Shown one piece after another: positions 26,608 through 35,271 of a DNA stretch of 64,000 nucleotides. The stretch covers positions 6,524,501 through 6,588,500 of the forward strand of contig NZ_VCBX02000001.1 in assembly GCF_005938745.2 (NCBI RefSeq), given 5' to 3'. A model generated the notes under the pieces. That model saw nothing but the letters and a program-made list of their open reading frames with translations, did not search any database and had not been told where the DNA came from. The translations under genes and the position numbers were made by a program. This DNA is from Rhodococcus sp. KBS0724. Its GTDB lineage: Bacteria > Actinomycetota > Actinomycetes > Mycobacteriales > Mycobacteriaceae. Each line of letters opens with the position of its first letter. Positions within the stretch are counted from its first letter, which is position 1.

Positions 26608-27876
26608 ATGCGTGACTTCGAGCTCGATGCCGAATTGGCGCGGCGTCTGGCAGACGCCGCCGACGACGCACCATGGACTCTCGGCGGTCTCGAAGAGGCC
26701 TTCGGAACCGTCTTCGGTGTTTCTCCGACGCTCCTGGCGGTCCGGGTCCTCGATCTCATGCCGGCCCCACCGTTCGAACCGCAGACGCTGTACCGGTTGT
26801 TGCGCGAACTACCCCGTCTGCGACCGGTTCCCCTGTCGTTGGACACCAACGAGTCTTCGGTGTGGCGGTTTGACGTGCCGCGATACAACACCAGCGATGA
26901 TCTGGCCCGCTCACTTGATCTGACAGTCTCGGAACTCGAGTGGTTCGCTGATCGCGGTGAGTGGCTACGCACGAAACCCTTACCACTGCGCCACTATCGG
27001 CCCATGCAGATCAGCAAGAAGGCCGGCGCTCGCCTCCTCGAGATACCCAAGCCCCGGTTGCGCGAAATTCAACGGAAGATACTGCGACGCATACTCGACC
27101 AGGTGCCGGCACACGACGCGGCACACGGATTTGTCCGTGGTCGAAGCCCACTGACTTTTGCTGCGCCGCACGCACAGTCGGAGATCGTGATCGGTGTGGA
27201 CCTCGCACAGTTCTTCCCCTCGATCACCGGCGACCGCATTCACGCGATCTTCACTGCCGTCGGATACCCGCCCGCGGTAGCGGGAATACTCACCGGATTG
27301 TGCACTGTCGCAACGCCTGCCGATACCCTGCGCGGCCTGCCCTACCCACAGGCGTCGCAGTTGCGCACCGCACATCTACCCCAGGGCGCACCGACGTCGC
27401 CAGCACTTGCGAATCTCGTCGCGCGCAACCTCGACATCCGGTTGAGTGGGCTGGGCAAGGCAAACCACCTCACGTACACCCGCTACGCCGACGACCTCGC
27501 ATTCTCCGGAAGCGAGGCCGCCGACGTCAGCACCCTCCTGTGGACGATCGAACAGATCGCCGGAGACGAGGGGTTTGCCATCCATCCGCGTAAGACCAAA
27601 GTGATGCGTCCGCATCGACGCCAGCACCTCACCGGCCTTGTGATCAACAACCAACCGTCGTATCCGCGTGACGACTACGACCGATTGCGCGCATTACTCC
27701 ACAATGCCGCCAATACCTCGGCGCGAGAACAGAATCGAGACGGAATCGAGAACTTTCGCGCTCACATCTACGGCCGGATCATGCTCGTCGGCGAAACCAG
27801 CGTTGCGCGCCGACGTGCACTACTCCGCTTGGCCGAACGCGTCGACTGGAGCACCGAGAGTCACAAGTCCGACTGA
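26608..27876 (+). CDS. Retron-type reverse transcriptase with N-terminal extension
   Basis: The 422-aa protein has an RT core from about residue 90 to 400. Fingers motifs include LEIPKPRLREIQRKILRRIL (144-163) and AHGFVRGRS (172-180). The palm shows GVDLAQFFPSI (Asp198), LPQGAPTSPALAN (257-269) and RYADDLAFS (catalytic Asp295-Asp296). Retron hallmarks are present in altered form: AAPH (185-188) for the NAxxH motif and LTG (341-343) for the VTG motif. Most retron RTs are about 300-350 aa; the extra 90 N-terminal residues match nothing I recognise. An insertion also lies at 220-255. No maturase or endonuclease domain is seen, which argues against a group II intron. The neighbours are housekeeping or catabolic genes. 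Confidence 0.85.
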   Translation: MRDFELDAELARRLADAADDAPWTLGGLEEAFGTVFGVSPTLLAVRVLDLMPAPPFEPQTLYRLLRELPRLRPVPLSLDTNESSVWRFDVPRYNTSDDLARSLDLTVSELEWFADRGEWLRTKPLPLRHYRPMQISKKAGARLLEIPKPRLREIQRKILRRILDQVPAHDAAHGFVRGRSPLTFAAPHAQSEIVIGVDLAQFFPSITGDRIHAIFTAVGYPPAVAGILTGLCTVATPADTLRGLPYPQASQLRTAHLPQGAPTSPALANLVARNLDIRLSGLGKANHLTYTRYADDLAFSGSEAADVSTLLWTIEQIAGDEGFAIHPRKTKVMRPHRRQHLTGLVINNQPSYPRDDYDRLRALLHNAANTSAREQNRDGIENFRAHIYGRIMLVGETSVARRRALLRLAERVDWSTESHKSD

Positions 27877-27886
27877 CTCACGGGTT

Positions 27887-29140
27887 TCAGCGGTTCTCGA
27901 CCAACTCGGCTGCCGAAGCGAGGGGGACGATCGGGTAGAGCGGCGGCTCGTCCTCGGGGACCAGGGCGGTCGGCCCGTAAATCCAGTCGGTGTAGGTGTA
28001 GTCGTACGCATCGCGGGCTCGTAGCAACACATTTCGCTGCTGCCGCGGCGTCCCGTCCAGATGCCACAGCTCGCCCCACACGCGTGCCGTCGTCAATACT
28101 CGGCGGCAGTGTTCCGGGCGAACGGCCTCGTAGGCGGCGAGGGCTGCGTCCCAGTCGATCACGCCGTCGGCGCCGTGCAGGCGAGCAACGTGCTCGGCAA
28201 GCACCCAGCCGTCTTCGATCGCCATGATCGCACCCTGTGCCATGTACTGCAACGGGGGGTGCGCCGCATCGCCGAGCAAGGCGATCCGTCCCGAAACCCA
28301 CGTCATGATCGGGTCGCGGTCGTACATCCGCCACCACTTGTCGCGCCACATGTACGGGATTCCCTCACGTACCTCCGAACAGGAATCGGCGAATGCGGCG
28401 TCGAGTTCATCAGGAGTTCCCCAGTCCTCTTCGCCTGCAATCGCTTTAGGCGACTCGAAGACGGCAACCTGATTGAGCATCTCGCCGCCGCGCAGGCCGT
28501 AGTGCACGAAGTGATGCCCCGGTCCGACATAGACCACGACCTCGGACAGGTCGACTGGGCGATCAGCCAACTCCGTCACCGGCACCGTGCCGCGGTACGC
28601 GACGTAGGCGGACGATACCGGTTCGTCGTCGACCAACAACTTACGGGCTACCGAGTGCAGGCCGTCGGCCGCGATGACGACCCCCGCGACATGCACGTCT
28701 CCATTCGAAAGACGCACCTGCGCACCGGCATCGGAGTTATCGTAGGCAACAGCCCTGGCATCGGTGACCAGTTCGACTCCGGCCCGCTCACACGCGCGTA
28801 GGAACAGTCCGTGCAAGTCGCTGCGGTGGATGACCAGGTACGGAAACCCGTACCGGCGTTCAAGGTCGGTCAGATCCAGTTTCGTCAGCTCCGACGCGTC
28901 GACGGCATCACGCATCACCATCGACGTGGGCACTACGCCAAGGCTTTTGGCCTCGTCCAGTAGGCCGTACTCGTTCAAGATGCGGGTGCAGTTCGGTGCG
29001 AGCTGCAGTCCTGCGCCCACCTCACCGAACTCGGCGGACCGCTCGAGCACTCGCACGGTAAGACCCTGCCTGGTCAGGGCAAATGCAGCACTGAGACCGC
29101 CGATACCGCCACCGACAACAATGACGTCAGGTGTGTTCAT
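27887..29140 (-). CDS. FAD-dependent 3-hydroxybenzoate 6-hydroxylase
   Basis: The 417-aa flavoprotein monooxygenase hydroxylates 3-hydroxybenzoate to gentisate with NADH and O2. It has the GGGIGG dinucleotide-binding loop at the N-terminus, an AADGLHS segment (DG motif) and ALLGDAAHPP (GD motif). Segments such as RGGEMLNQVAVFESP and GELWHLDGT are typical of the rhodococcal 3-hydroxybenzoate 6-hydroxylase rather than of salicylate 1-hydroxylases. A GGAG site precedes the ATG. It is the last gene of the gentisate operon, 12 bp after the isomerase gene. Confidence 0.85.
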   Translation of the reverse strand: MNTPDVIVVGGGIGGLSAAFALTRQGLTVRVLERSAEFGEVGAGLQLAPNCTRILNEYGLLDEAKSLGVVPTSMVMRDAVDASELTKLDLTDLERRYGFPYLVIHRSDLHGLFLRACERAGVELVTDARAVAYDNSDAGAQVRLSNGDVHVAGVVIAADGLHSVARKLLVDDEPVSSAYVAYRGTVPVTELADRPVDLSEVVVYVGPGHHFVHYGLRGGEMLNQVAVFESPKAIAGEEDWGTPDELDAAFADSCSEVREGIPYMWRDKWWRMYDRDPIMTWVSGRIALLGDAAHPPLQYMAQGAIMAIEDGWVLAEHVARLHGADGVIDWDAALAAYEAVRPEHCRRVLTTARVWGELWHLDGTPRQQRNVLLRARDAYDYTYTDWIYGPTALVPEDEPPLYPIVPLASAAELVENR

Positions 29141-29152
29141 GTTGTGCTCCGT

Positions 29153-29851
29153 TCACAGCCACGCCGGCAAGACCGGCACGGGAGATCCGTCAGTTGTCGA
29201 CAGATCGTGAGGGCGGCCGCTCAAATAGGCGACCAGGTCGGCCAGCGGTCCGGCGACACCGACCGGCGCATCCGCACCGGGAAGGTCCCAAGCCGCTGAC
29301 GCGTCGACGGCTTCGAGTCGAAGCGCCACCGCAGGCACTGCGCTGCGCTTGCCCACGATGTCATCGCCAAGCGCCGCAAGGAAATCGACGGGCAGATCGG
29401 CGAAGGTGACGCCCGTGCCGAGATCAACGGCATGGACGCACACCTCCCGCGCCCGCATCCACGGGATCTCCGTGGCTGGGACGGTCCGACCCTGGGCCGT
29501 CACGATCAGCTGGGCCCACTGCTCGTCTGCGAGTGACCCCATTGCAGCCTCGAGCTTGTCGGCCGAGGACCGCGGCCACGCCAGCAGAGTTGCCGCCGGC
29601 AACTGGGAACCTTCCTCGATCCCGCGGGCGCGAGCATCGGCGGAGGCGTACATCGGTGTCTCGTCACCGGTTCGGGCCCACTGGACGAGGTTGCCGAGCG
29701 CTTCGGCGTTGGCCGCGACGTGAGCCAAGAGGTGACGCCGGCTCCAGCCCGGAAGCCCGGACGGCGCAGTCACACTGGTGTCGTCGAGTCCGTCGACGCC
29801 GCTCAGGAACAGCTGCGTTCCGTGCTCCATCCAGCGGCGCGCGTCAGTCAT
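29153..29851 (-). CDS. Mycothiol-dependent maleylpyruvate isomerase
   Basis: The 232-aa protein isomerises maleylpyruvate to fumarylpyruvate with mycothiol as cofactor. It has the N-terminal DinB-like four-helix bundle with GLPGWSRRHLLAHVAANAEA (the His-rich metal site of the family) and a small C-terminal domain of the MDMPI type. The start ATG at 29851 overlaps the upstream stop (ATGA). Use of mycothiol instead of glutathione fits an actinobacterium, and the inositol for mycothiol would come from ino1 in this window. Confidence 0.9.
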   Translation of the reverse strand: MTDARRWMEHGTQLFLSGVDGLDDTSVTAPSGLPGWSRRHLLAHVAANAEALGNLVQWARTGDETPMYASADARARGIEEGSQLPAATLLAWPRSSADKLEAAMGSLADEQWAQLIVTAQGRTVPATEIPWMRAREVCVHAVDLGTGVTFADLPVDFLAALGDDIVGKRSAVPAVALRLEAVDASAAWDLPGADAPVGVAGPLADLVAYLSGRPHDLSTTDGSPVPVLPAWL

Positions 29852-30684
29852 TCCTTCACTACCTTGTTGGTGCACGCACCGAGGCCCGAGATAGCGGTCA
29901 CGACGGTCTCGCCGCCGAGCAGGTAGACCTTCGGATCACGGGCATGGCCGACACCGGCGGGAGTGCCGGTTGCGATCATGTCGCCCGGGTTGAGCCGGGT
30001 GATGGTCGAGATGTACTTGACGAGCGTGATCGGGTCGAAGAGCAGTGTGCCGGTGTCGTCACGCTGCATGACCTCGCCGTCGACGGTTGTCGTGACCTCG
30101 AGGGCCGGGCGGACACCGCCGACCTCGTCCGGCGTCACGAGGAACGGTCCAACGGGAGTCGTGGAGTCCCAGATCTTGCCCTGGGTCCACTCGATCGTGC
30201 GGAACTGCCAGTCGCGCACCGACACATCGTTCATGACGGTGAAGCCGGCGATCGCAGCCTCAGCCTGAGCATCGTCGGCGCGGCGCACCTGCTTGCCGAT
30301 GACGATGACCAGCTCGACCTCCCAGTCGAAGGCCTCGGTCTCGTCCGGCCGGACGATGTCGTCGTTCGCGCCGATCAGGCTGTCGGCAAACTTCGGGAAC
30401 AGCGTCGGGTACGACGGGAGCTCGCGGCCCATCTCCTTGATGTGGTTCGTGTAGTTGTGGCCGACACAAATGACCTTCGACGGTGCCGGAACCACCGGCG
30501 CGAAGTCTGCACCCTCTAGCGGGTAAGTGGTGGCATCGTCGGCGGATGCAGCTTCTGCGCGACGCTTCCAATCATCATGGGCGAGAAAGATTCCCAGATC
30601 GCTCTCGCCGAGATCGACCAGGCGGTCGCCGTCGAGCTTGACTGCGCGCGTCGCTGCGCCGGTGCGAATTGTCGTGAGCCTCAT
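29848..30684 (-). CDS. Fumarylpyruvate hydrolase (FAH family)
   Basis: The 278-aa protein has the FAH fold: a short N-terminal domain and a catalytic domain with CVGHNYTNHIKEMG, a DWEVELVIVIGK metal-site segment (Glu/Asp ligands) and GDMIATGTPAGVGHARDP at the C-terminus. In this context it cleaves fumarylpyruvate to fumarate and pyruvate, the last step of the gentisate route. It overlaps both neighbours by ATGA junctions (start at 30684, stop at 29848). Confidence 0.92.
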   Translation of the reverse strand: MRLTTIRTGAATRAVKLDGDRLVDLGESDLGIFLAHDDWKRRAEAASADDATTYPLEGADFAPVVPAPSKVICVGHNYTNHIKEMGRELPSYPTLFPKFADSLIGANDDIVRPDETEAFDWEVELVIVIGKQVRRADDAQAEAAIAGFTVMNDVSVRDWQFRTIEWTQGKIWDSTTPVGPFLVTPDEVGGVRPALEVTTTVDGEVMQRDDTGTLLFDPITLVKYISTITRLNPGDMIATGTPAGVGHARDPKVYLLGGETVVTAISGLGACTNKVVKE

Positions 30685-31817
30685 CGTGAAATCTCCATTC
30701 GGTTGAGCTGCAGTGCCTCGAAGACGGGGGCGTCGCCGAAGCGGAAAAGATCCAGTGCACCGGAATCCGAGTCCGTGTTTCCCGCTTCGGATTTCGCGGA
30801 GAACGCCGTCCAGGACGGTACGACGAACAGGTCGCCGCGCGTCACGGTCCAGGTCCGGTCGCCGACCGTCACCGAACCGGAGCCGTCGAACACCTGGTAG
30901 ACGCTCGAACCTGTCTCCTTCACGGGAGCGGTCTCGGCGCCGCGGACGATGCGGTGGAACTCGGTGCGCATCGTCGGCAGGACGTCGCCGCCGGTGTGCG
31001 GATTGGTGTAGCGGACCGCCGCGTGGCCGGGTTCGACTGTGCCGCCGAAGCCTTCGGCCTCGATCGCCAGCTGATCGCGTAGCGCGCGGTCGGTGAATTC
31101 CCACCTGTACGACAGCAAGGGACTGCCGGGAGCGACCGGTGTGGCGCTCAGTGGCCGCAACCCCGGGTGGCCCCACAGCCGCTCGGACCGGGAGCGCTCC
31201 GGGGTGATGCGCTCGGCGTCGCTGATCTCGTCGCGGCCGAACTCGAAGAACTGCGCTTCCGTCAGGTACTGGAACGGAATGTCCAGGCCGTCGATCCACG
31301 CCATCGGCTTGTCGGTTGCGTTGTGATGGGCGTGCCAGTTCCAGCCGGCCTGAGGCAGGAAATCGCCGCGGTTCATCGAGACGGCGTCGCCGCCGACAAC
31401 CGTCCACACTCCGGAGCCCTCGACGACAAAACGGAATGCGTGCTGGGTATGGCGGTGCTCGGGAGCGTCCTCGCCCGGCATCAGGTACTGGATCGCTGCC
31501 CACAGGGTCGGCGTGGCGAAGGGACGGCCACCCAGGGCCGGGTTCGCCAGCGCAATCGCGCGGCGCTCACCCCCACGGCCAACCGGGACGATCTCGCCGG
31601 CTCGTTCGGCAAGGCGGACCAGGTTCTCCCACTTCCACAGGTGCGGGACGGCGGACGAACGCGGATGGGCGGGCATGAGATCACCGATCTCAGTCCACAA
31701 CGGCACCAACAGTTCTGACTCGAAGCCGCGATACAGGTCCTCGAGCGCGGGAGTCACATCCGGCTGGCCTGGCGCGTCGACGGCGTTGAGCCGAACGGGG
31801 GAGTCGGTCGAAGTCAT
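30681..31817 (-). CDS. Gentisate 1,2-dioxygenase
   Basis: The 378-aa bicupin enzyme opens the gentisate ring to maleylpyruvate. The first cupin holds the iron ligands in EHRHTQHAFRFVVEG (His-x-His) and a distal His in WNWHAHHN; the second cupin lacks a full ligand set, as usual. The length equals that of characterised gentisate dioxygenases. It is the first gene of the four-gene operon and diverges from the IclR regulator. I see no strong ribosome binding site before the ATG at 31817, so a leaderless or weakly initiated start is possible. Confidence 0.93.
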   Translation of the reverse strand: MTSTDSPVRLNAVDAPGQPDVTPALEDLYRGFESELLVPLWTEIGDLMPAHPRSSAVPHLWKWENLVRLAERAGEIVPVGRGGERRAIALANPALGGRPFATPTLWAAIQYLMPGEDAPEHRHTQHAFRFVVEGSGVWTVVGGDAVSMNRGDFLPQAGWNWHAHHNATDKPMAWIDGLDIPFQYLTEAQFFEFGRDEISDAERITPERSRSERLWGHPGLRPLSATPVAPGSPLLSYRWEFTDRALRDQLAIEAEGFGGTVEPGHAAVRYTNPHTGGDVLPTMRTEFHRIVRGAETAPVKETGSSVYQVFDGSGSVTVGDRTWTVTRGDLFVVPSWTAFSAKSEAGNTDSDSGALDLFRFGDAPVFEALQLNRMEISR

Positions 31818-31845
31818 GACACAAGAGTGACTGGATTATTCAAGA

Positions 31846-31889
31846 CAGAACACTAGATTCTGCTATACAGAATTTGATGCTATACAGAA
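31846..31889. promoter_or_regulatory. IclR-type operator array between the gentisate operon and its regulator
   Basis: The 76-bp gap holds a perfect inverted repeat ATTCTG-CTATA-CAGAAT (31857-31873), a further CAGAA-N7-TTCTG pair (31846-31862) and a direct repeat TGCTATACAGAA at 31861 and 31878 with 17-bp spacing. Repeated half-sites of this size are typical of IclR regulators that control a divergent catabolic operon and themselves. Confidence 0.75.
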
Positions 31890-31893
31890 CTAC

Positions 31894-32661
31894 ATGGACA
31901 AGGCACAGAAGACTCCACCGACGTATGCGATCGCCAGCGTCGACCACGCACTGAGATTGGCGACGATCCTGCAACTCGAAGGAAACCTGACCGTCGCGCA
32001 AGCAGCCGAGCGACTCGGGGTCGCCCGATCGACAGCGCATCGACTGCTGCAGATGCTGGTCTACCGGGACTTCGCGGTGCAGCACCCCGGCCGCCAGTAC
32101 GGCGCCGGACCGGTGCTGGAATTGGCCGAACACTCGCGCTCCGCGACCTCGTTGTTGCGATCGGCCGCGCTGCCGCACCTGGAACTCCTCGTCCAGGCAG
32201 TCGGGGAGTCGGCAAACCTGACCATCCGCACCGGCGCCGAGGCCAGGTTCATCGTCTCGGTGGAATCCACCCAGGTGCTGCGCGTCGGATCACGCGAGGG
32301 CATGGTCTTCCCGGCACACCGCTTGTCCGGCGGGTTGTTACTGCTTGCAGAACTGTCCCCCGAGGAATTGGACCAGGCCTACGAGAGCAAGTCCGACGCG
32401 GATGTGGCCGACCAGCCGGACCTGCCGAAGTTACGGGCGGAACTGGCACGGATCCACAAGCAGGGATTCGCGGTGAACCAAGGCCGCTCCGAGCGTGGCG
32501 TCGTCGCCGTCGGAGTACCGGTACGCGATACCCAAGGCAAAGCCCTTGCGGGACTGTCGGTTTCCATTCCCTCAGTGCGCTACGACCGGCAGAAGCTGCC
32601 ATCCTTGGTCGCGACCCTGCGCATGGCCGCCGACCGCATCGAAGCGGACCTGACACACTGA
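31894..32661 (+). CDS. IclR-family regulator of the gentisate operon
   Basis: The 255-aa protein has an N-terminal winged helix (about 12-75, LTVAQAAERLGVARSTAHRLLQ) and the IclR ligand domain (about 80-250), with PAHRLSGGLLLLAE and RGVVAVGVPVRD. Its position, 76 bp from and divergent to gentisate dioxygenase, and the repeat array between them, make it the likely regulator, comparable to GenR of corynebacteria. Whether it activates or represses cannot be read from the sequence. Confidence 0.92.
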   Translation: MDKAQKTPPTYAIASVDHALRLATILQLEGNLTVAQAAERLGVARSTAHRLLQMLVYRDFAVQHPGRQYGAGPVLELAEHSRSATSLLRSAALPHLELLVQAVGESANLTIRTGAEARFIVSVESTQVLRVGSREGMVFPAHRLSGGLLLLAELSPEELDQAYESKSDADVADQPDLPKLRAELARIHKQGFAVNQGRSERGVVAVGVPVRDTQGKALAGLSVSIPSVRYDRQKLPSLVATLRMAADRIEADLTH

Positions 32662-32709
32662 CCATGAATCTGATGCATGTTTTCCCATGCAAAATATGAG
32701 TTGGATTTA

Positions 32710-32725
32710 TGTGAGCGCAGTCACT
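32710..32725. promoter_or_regulatory. CRP/GlxR-like site before the P450 operon
   Basis: TGTGAGCGCAGTCACT matches the CRP/GlxR consensus TGTGA-N6-TCACA except for the last base and lies 12 bp before the P450 start. So close to the start codon it would block transcription or translation, suggesting repression by a cAMP-responsive regulator. One match alone is weak evidence. Confidence 0.4.
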
Positions 32726-32736
32726 TCACTGGGTGT

Positions 32737-33912
32737 ATGCGCAACACTCCCGCCAGTTCCACCGTCGACCTGTTCGCCGACGACATCCTGACCGACCCCT
32801 ACCCGATCTACGCCGAACTCCGCGACCTCGGCGCGGTGGTGCATCTGCCCGCCAATGACGTCTACGCCCTGACGCGCTACGACGCGATTCGCGACGCTTT
32901 GGCTGACCCCGGCACATTCTCGTCCCGGAGCATCGGCTTCAACCCGATGGTCAACGAGGCTTTGCAAGGCACGTCGTTGGCCTCCGATCCGCCGATCCAT
33001 ACCGAACTGCGAGCGACACTGACGGAGAATCTCTCCCCGCGTGCGTTACGCGGGCTTGCGGGCCAGATCCAGACCAAGGCCGATGTTCTTGTCGCGGAAC
33101 TGGTTTCCCAGGGATCGTTCGACGCCATCGACGCGCTTGCCCGCGCGTTTCCCCTCGAAATCGTTGCCGACCTGATCGGCTTCACCGGCTCGGTGCGCGA
33201 GAACATGCTGCGCTGGGGACAGGCCGCGATGGAGGTTATCGGCCCGATGAACCAGCGGACCGCCGAGAACTTCCCGATTGCCGGAGAGCTCTACGGCTGG
33301 TGCGCCGGCGTTCGCGCCGAGGATCTGACCCCTGGATCGGTGGGCCGCGGCATATTCGATGCCGAGGCCAGGGGCGCGATCCAGCCAGATACTGCCAGCA
33401 AGATCATCCACCAGTATCTTGGCGCAGGAGTCGACACGACGATCGCCGCAATCGGCAATATTGTCGCCCTGTTCTCGGCCTTCCCGGACCAATTCGATCT
33501 TGTCCACCGCAATCCCGATCTGGCGCCGGCCGCATTCAACGAGGCACTCCGATTCTGGGCACCGGTGCACGCCTGGGGGCGCTTCGTCACCAAGGACGTG
33601 GAGATCGACGGAGCTCTGGTCCCGGCCGGATCCCAGGTGGCGATCCTCTTCGGCGCCGGCAATCGCGACCCCCGGCACTACGAGAATCCCGACGCCTTCT
33701 CGGTCGAACGAAATCCGGTCGACCACCTCTCCTTCGGCTACGGCGCTCACGGCTGCGCCGGACAAGGACTGGCTCGTCTCGAAGGTCGGGCTGTTATCGG
33801 AGCGCTGGCCAAGCACGCTCGACGCATTGTGGCGGACGATCCGATTCGGCTGCCCAGCAACATTACTCGCTCTATCAACCAACTCGACATCCGGAAAGTG
33901 ATCCCCGCATGA
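32737..33912 (+). CDS. Cytochrome P450
   Basis: The 391-aa soluble P450 has the I-helix AGVDTT oxygen-activation motif, an ExxR pair (ALRF context in NEALRFWAP) and the heme loop FGYGAHGCAGQGLA with Cys340 as iron ligand. The ATG at 32737 was preferred to upstream in-frame codons, which run through the intergenic region. Its stop overlaps the ferredoxin start (ATGA), and a ferredoxin reductase follows, so the operon encodes a complete class I P450 system. The substrate is unknown; the nearby aromatic operon suggests an aromatic or aryl ether. Confidence 0.95.
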   Translation: MRNTPASSTVDLFADDILTDPYPIYAELRDLGAVVHLPANDVYALTRYDAIRDALADPGTFSSRSIGFNPMVNEALQGTSLASDPPIHTELRATLTENLSPRALRGLAGQIQTKADVLVAELVSQGSFDAIDALARAFPLEIVADLIGFTGSVRENMLRWGQAAMEVIGPMNQRTAENFPIAGELYGWCAGVRAEDLTPGSVGRGIFDAEARGAIQPDTASKIIHQYLGAGVDTTIAAIGNIVALFSAFPDQFDLVHRNPDLAPAAFNEALRFWAPVHAWGRFVTKDVEIDGALVPAGSQVAILFGAGNRDPRHYENPDAFSVERNPVDHLSFGYGAHGCAGQGLARLEGRAVIGALAKHARRIVADDPIRLPSNITRSINQLDIRKVIPA

Positions 33913-34103
33913 GAATCGTGCTCGACCGACCCCGCTGCGAAGGCCATGGACTGTGCGAAAGTGTTGCCCCCAACGTGATGCACCTCGACGACGACGGCGA
34001 ACTCGTCCTCGACCGCGAAGAGTTCTCCGATGACAGTCCCGAACTCGCCGACATCGGCGCCGCTGTCCGGGTCTGCCCCGTTGCTGCACTCAGCCTCACA
34101 TGA
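33909..34103 (+). CDS. [3Fe-4S]-type ferredoxin
   Basis: This small protein of 64 aa is an electron carrier for the P450. It has three cluster Cys: Cys10 and Cys16 in CEGHGLC and the late CP pair (VCPVAAL). The position between the first two, which would hold another Cys in [4Fe-4S] ferredoxins, is His/Gly, typical of the three-iron class that serves bacterial P450s. It is translationally coupled to the P450 by the ATGA overlap. Confidence 0.95.
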   Translation: MRIVLDRPRCEGHGLCESVAPNVMHLDDDGELVLDREEFSDDSPELADIGAAVRVCPVAALSLT

Positions 34104-34116
34104 ACGGAGCACTCAC

Positions 34117-35247
34117 ATGAACGGAGCCGAGGATTGCCGACGAATTCTGGTCGTCGGCAATGGAATAGCCGGCCAGACCGCCTGCGACAGCCTTCGGGCC
34201 GCCGGATTCGACGGCAGCCTGACCATCGTGGGAGACGAACCCCGGACGGCCTACTCGCGGCCGGCGCTCTCCAAGGCACTGTTGGTCGACGGCGGCTCCC
34301 CCGAACTGGCGCCGCCCCTGCACCGCGCGACCGAGTTGCTCGGGACGGCCGCAGTCGGTCTCGACGTCGAATCCCGCCGGGTGCATCTCGACGACGGTAC
34401 GGACTTGCCGTACGACGGACTGGTCATCGCGTCCGGCTCACGGGCTCGCCGGCTTGGCGGTCCGGAGAGTATGGAGCTGACCCTGCGCACGCTCGACGAC
34501 GCCTGGGTTCTCCGGGAACGACTGGCGGCCCAGCCGTCCGTCGTGGTGGTCGGCGCCGGACCACTGGGCATGGAGATCGCTTCCGCTGCACTGTCGTCGG
34601 GGTGCGAGGTCACGCTGGTGGCCGACGGCAGGCCGATGCTCTCGCATCTGGGCCCGCACCTGTCCAGGGCGTTCACGGCGACCGCGATCGCCCAGGGACT
34701 CACCATCGTCGACGGCTCGGCTGCTCGCATCGACGCCCCGCATGGAGTGATACTGCGAGACGGATCACGGATCGAGGCCGACCTGATCGTCACTGCGATC
34801 GGAGATATTCCCAATACGGAATGGTTGGCGACCAGTGCACTGACTACCGATGGCCGCCTCGAGGCGGATTCACGCGGGCGGATTCGGCCGAACATCGTCG
34901 TCGCCGGGGACGTCGCGGCCATTCCGACCCGCCGCGGTGTACGCCGGATCCCGTTGTGGAGCAGCGCAATCGAACAGGCGAAGGTTGCCGCCGTCGCACT
35001 CCTGTCCGGTGACGACGCGCCGGAACTCGACCTCGATCCGTACTTCTGGACCGAGCAGTTCGGGTTGAACCTCAAGGCCACCGGTCACCTGCCCGTGTCG
35101 GGCGAACCCGAGTTCCTCGTCGGCGAGCGCCCCGAGGGACCGTCGGTGATGCGCTGGACTCACGACGACGGCCACGGCGTCGCGGTCGCAGTCAACCACC
35201 GCATCGCGATCCCGAGACTGCGCCGCATGGCCTCGGCCACCGGATGA
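34117..35247 (+). CDS. FAD-dependent ferredoxin reductase
   Basis: The 376-aa protein passes electrons from NAD(P)H to the ferredoxin. It has two Rossmann motifs, LVVGNGIAGQTA (residues 11-22) and VVVGAGPLGMEIA (near 145), plus the FAD-binding IVVAGDVAAIP. The start ATG at 34117 lies in the second copy of a 16-bp duplication, CTCACATGAACGGAGC (34095 and 34112). The first copy provides the ACGGAG ribosome binding site and a six-codon open frame whose stop overlaps this ATG. Confidence 0.93.
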   Translation: MNGAEDCRRILVVGNGIAGQTACDSLRAAGFDGSLTIVGDEPRTAYSRPALSKALLVDGGSPELAPPLHRATELLGTAAVGLDVESRRVHLDDGTDLPYDGLVIASGSRARRLGGPESMELTLRTLDDAWVLRERLAAQPSVVVVGAGPLGMEIASAALSSGCEVTLVADGRPMLSHLGPHLSRAFTATAIAQGLTIVDGSAARIDAPHGVILRDGSRIEADLIVTAIGDIPNTEWLATSALTTDGRLEADSRGRIRPNIVVAGDVAAIPTRRGVRRIPLWSSAIEQAKVAAVALLSGDDAPELDLDPYFWTEQFGLNLKATGHLPVSGEPEFLVGERPEGPSVMRWTHDDGHGVAVAVNHRIAIPRLRRMASATG

Positions 35248-35271
35248 CGCAGGCCGCGTAACTTCGTGTGG

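Noticed and set aside
26608..27876. A group II intron reading of the reverse transcriptase
   Set aside because: There is no maturase (X) or endonuclease domain, and I see no domain V-like hairpin after the gene.
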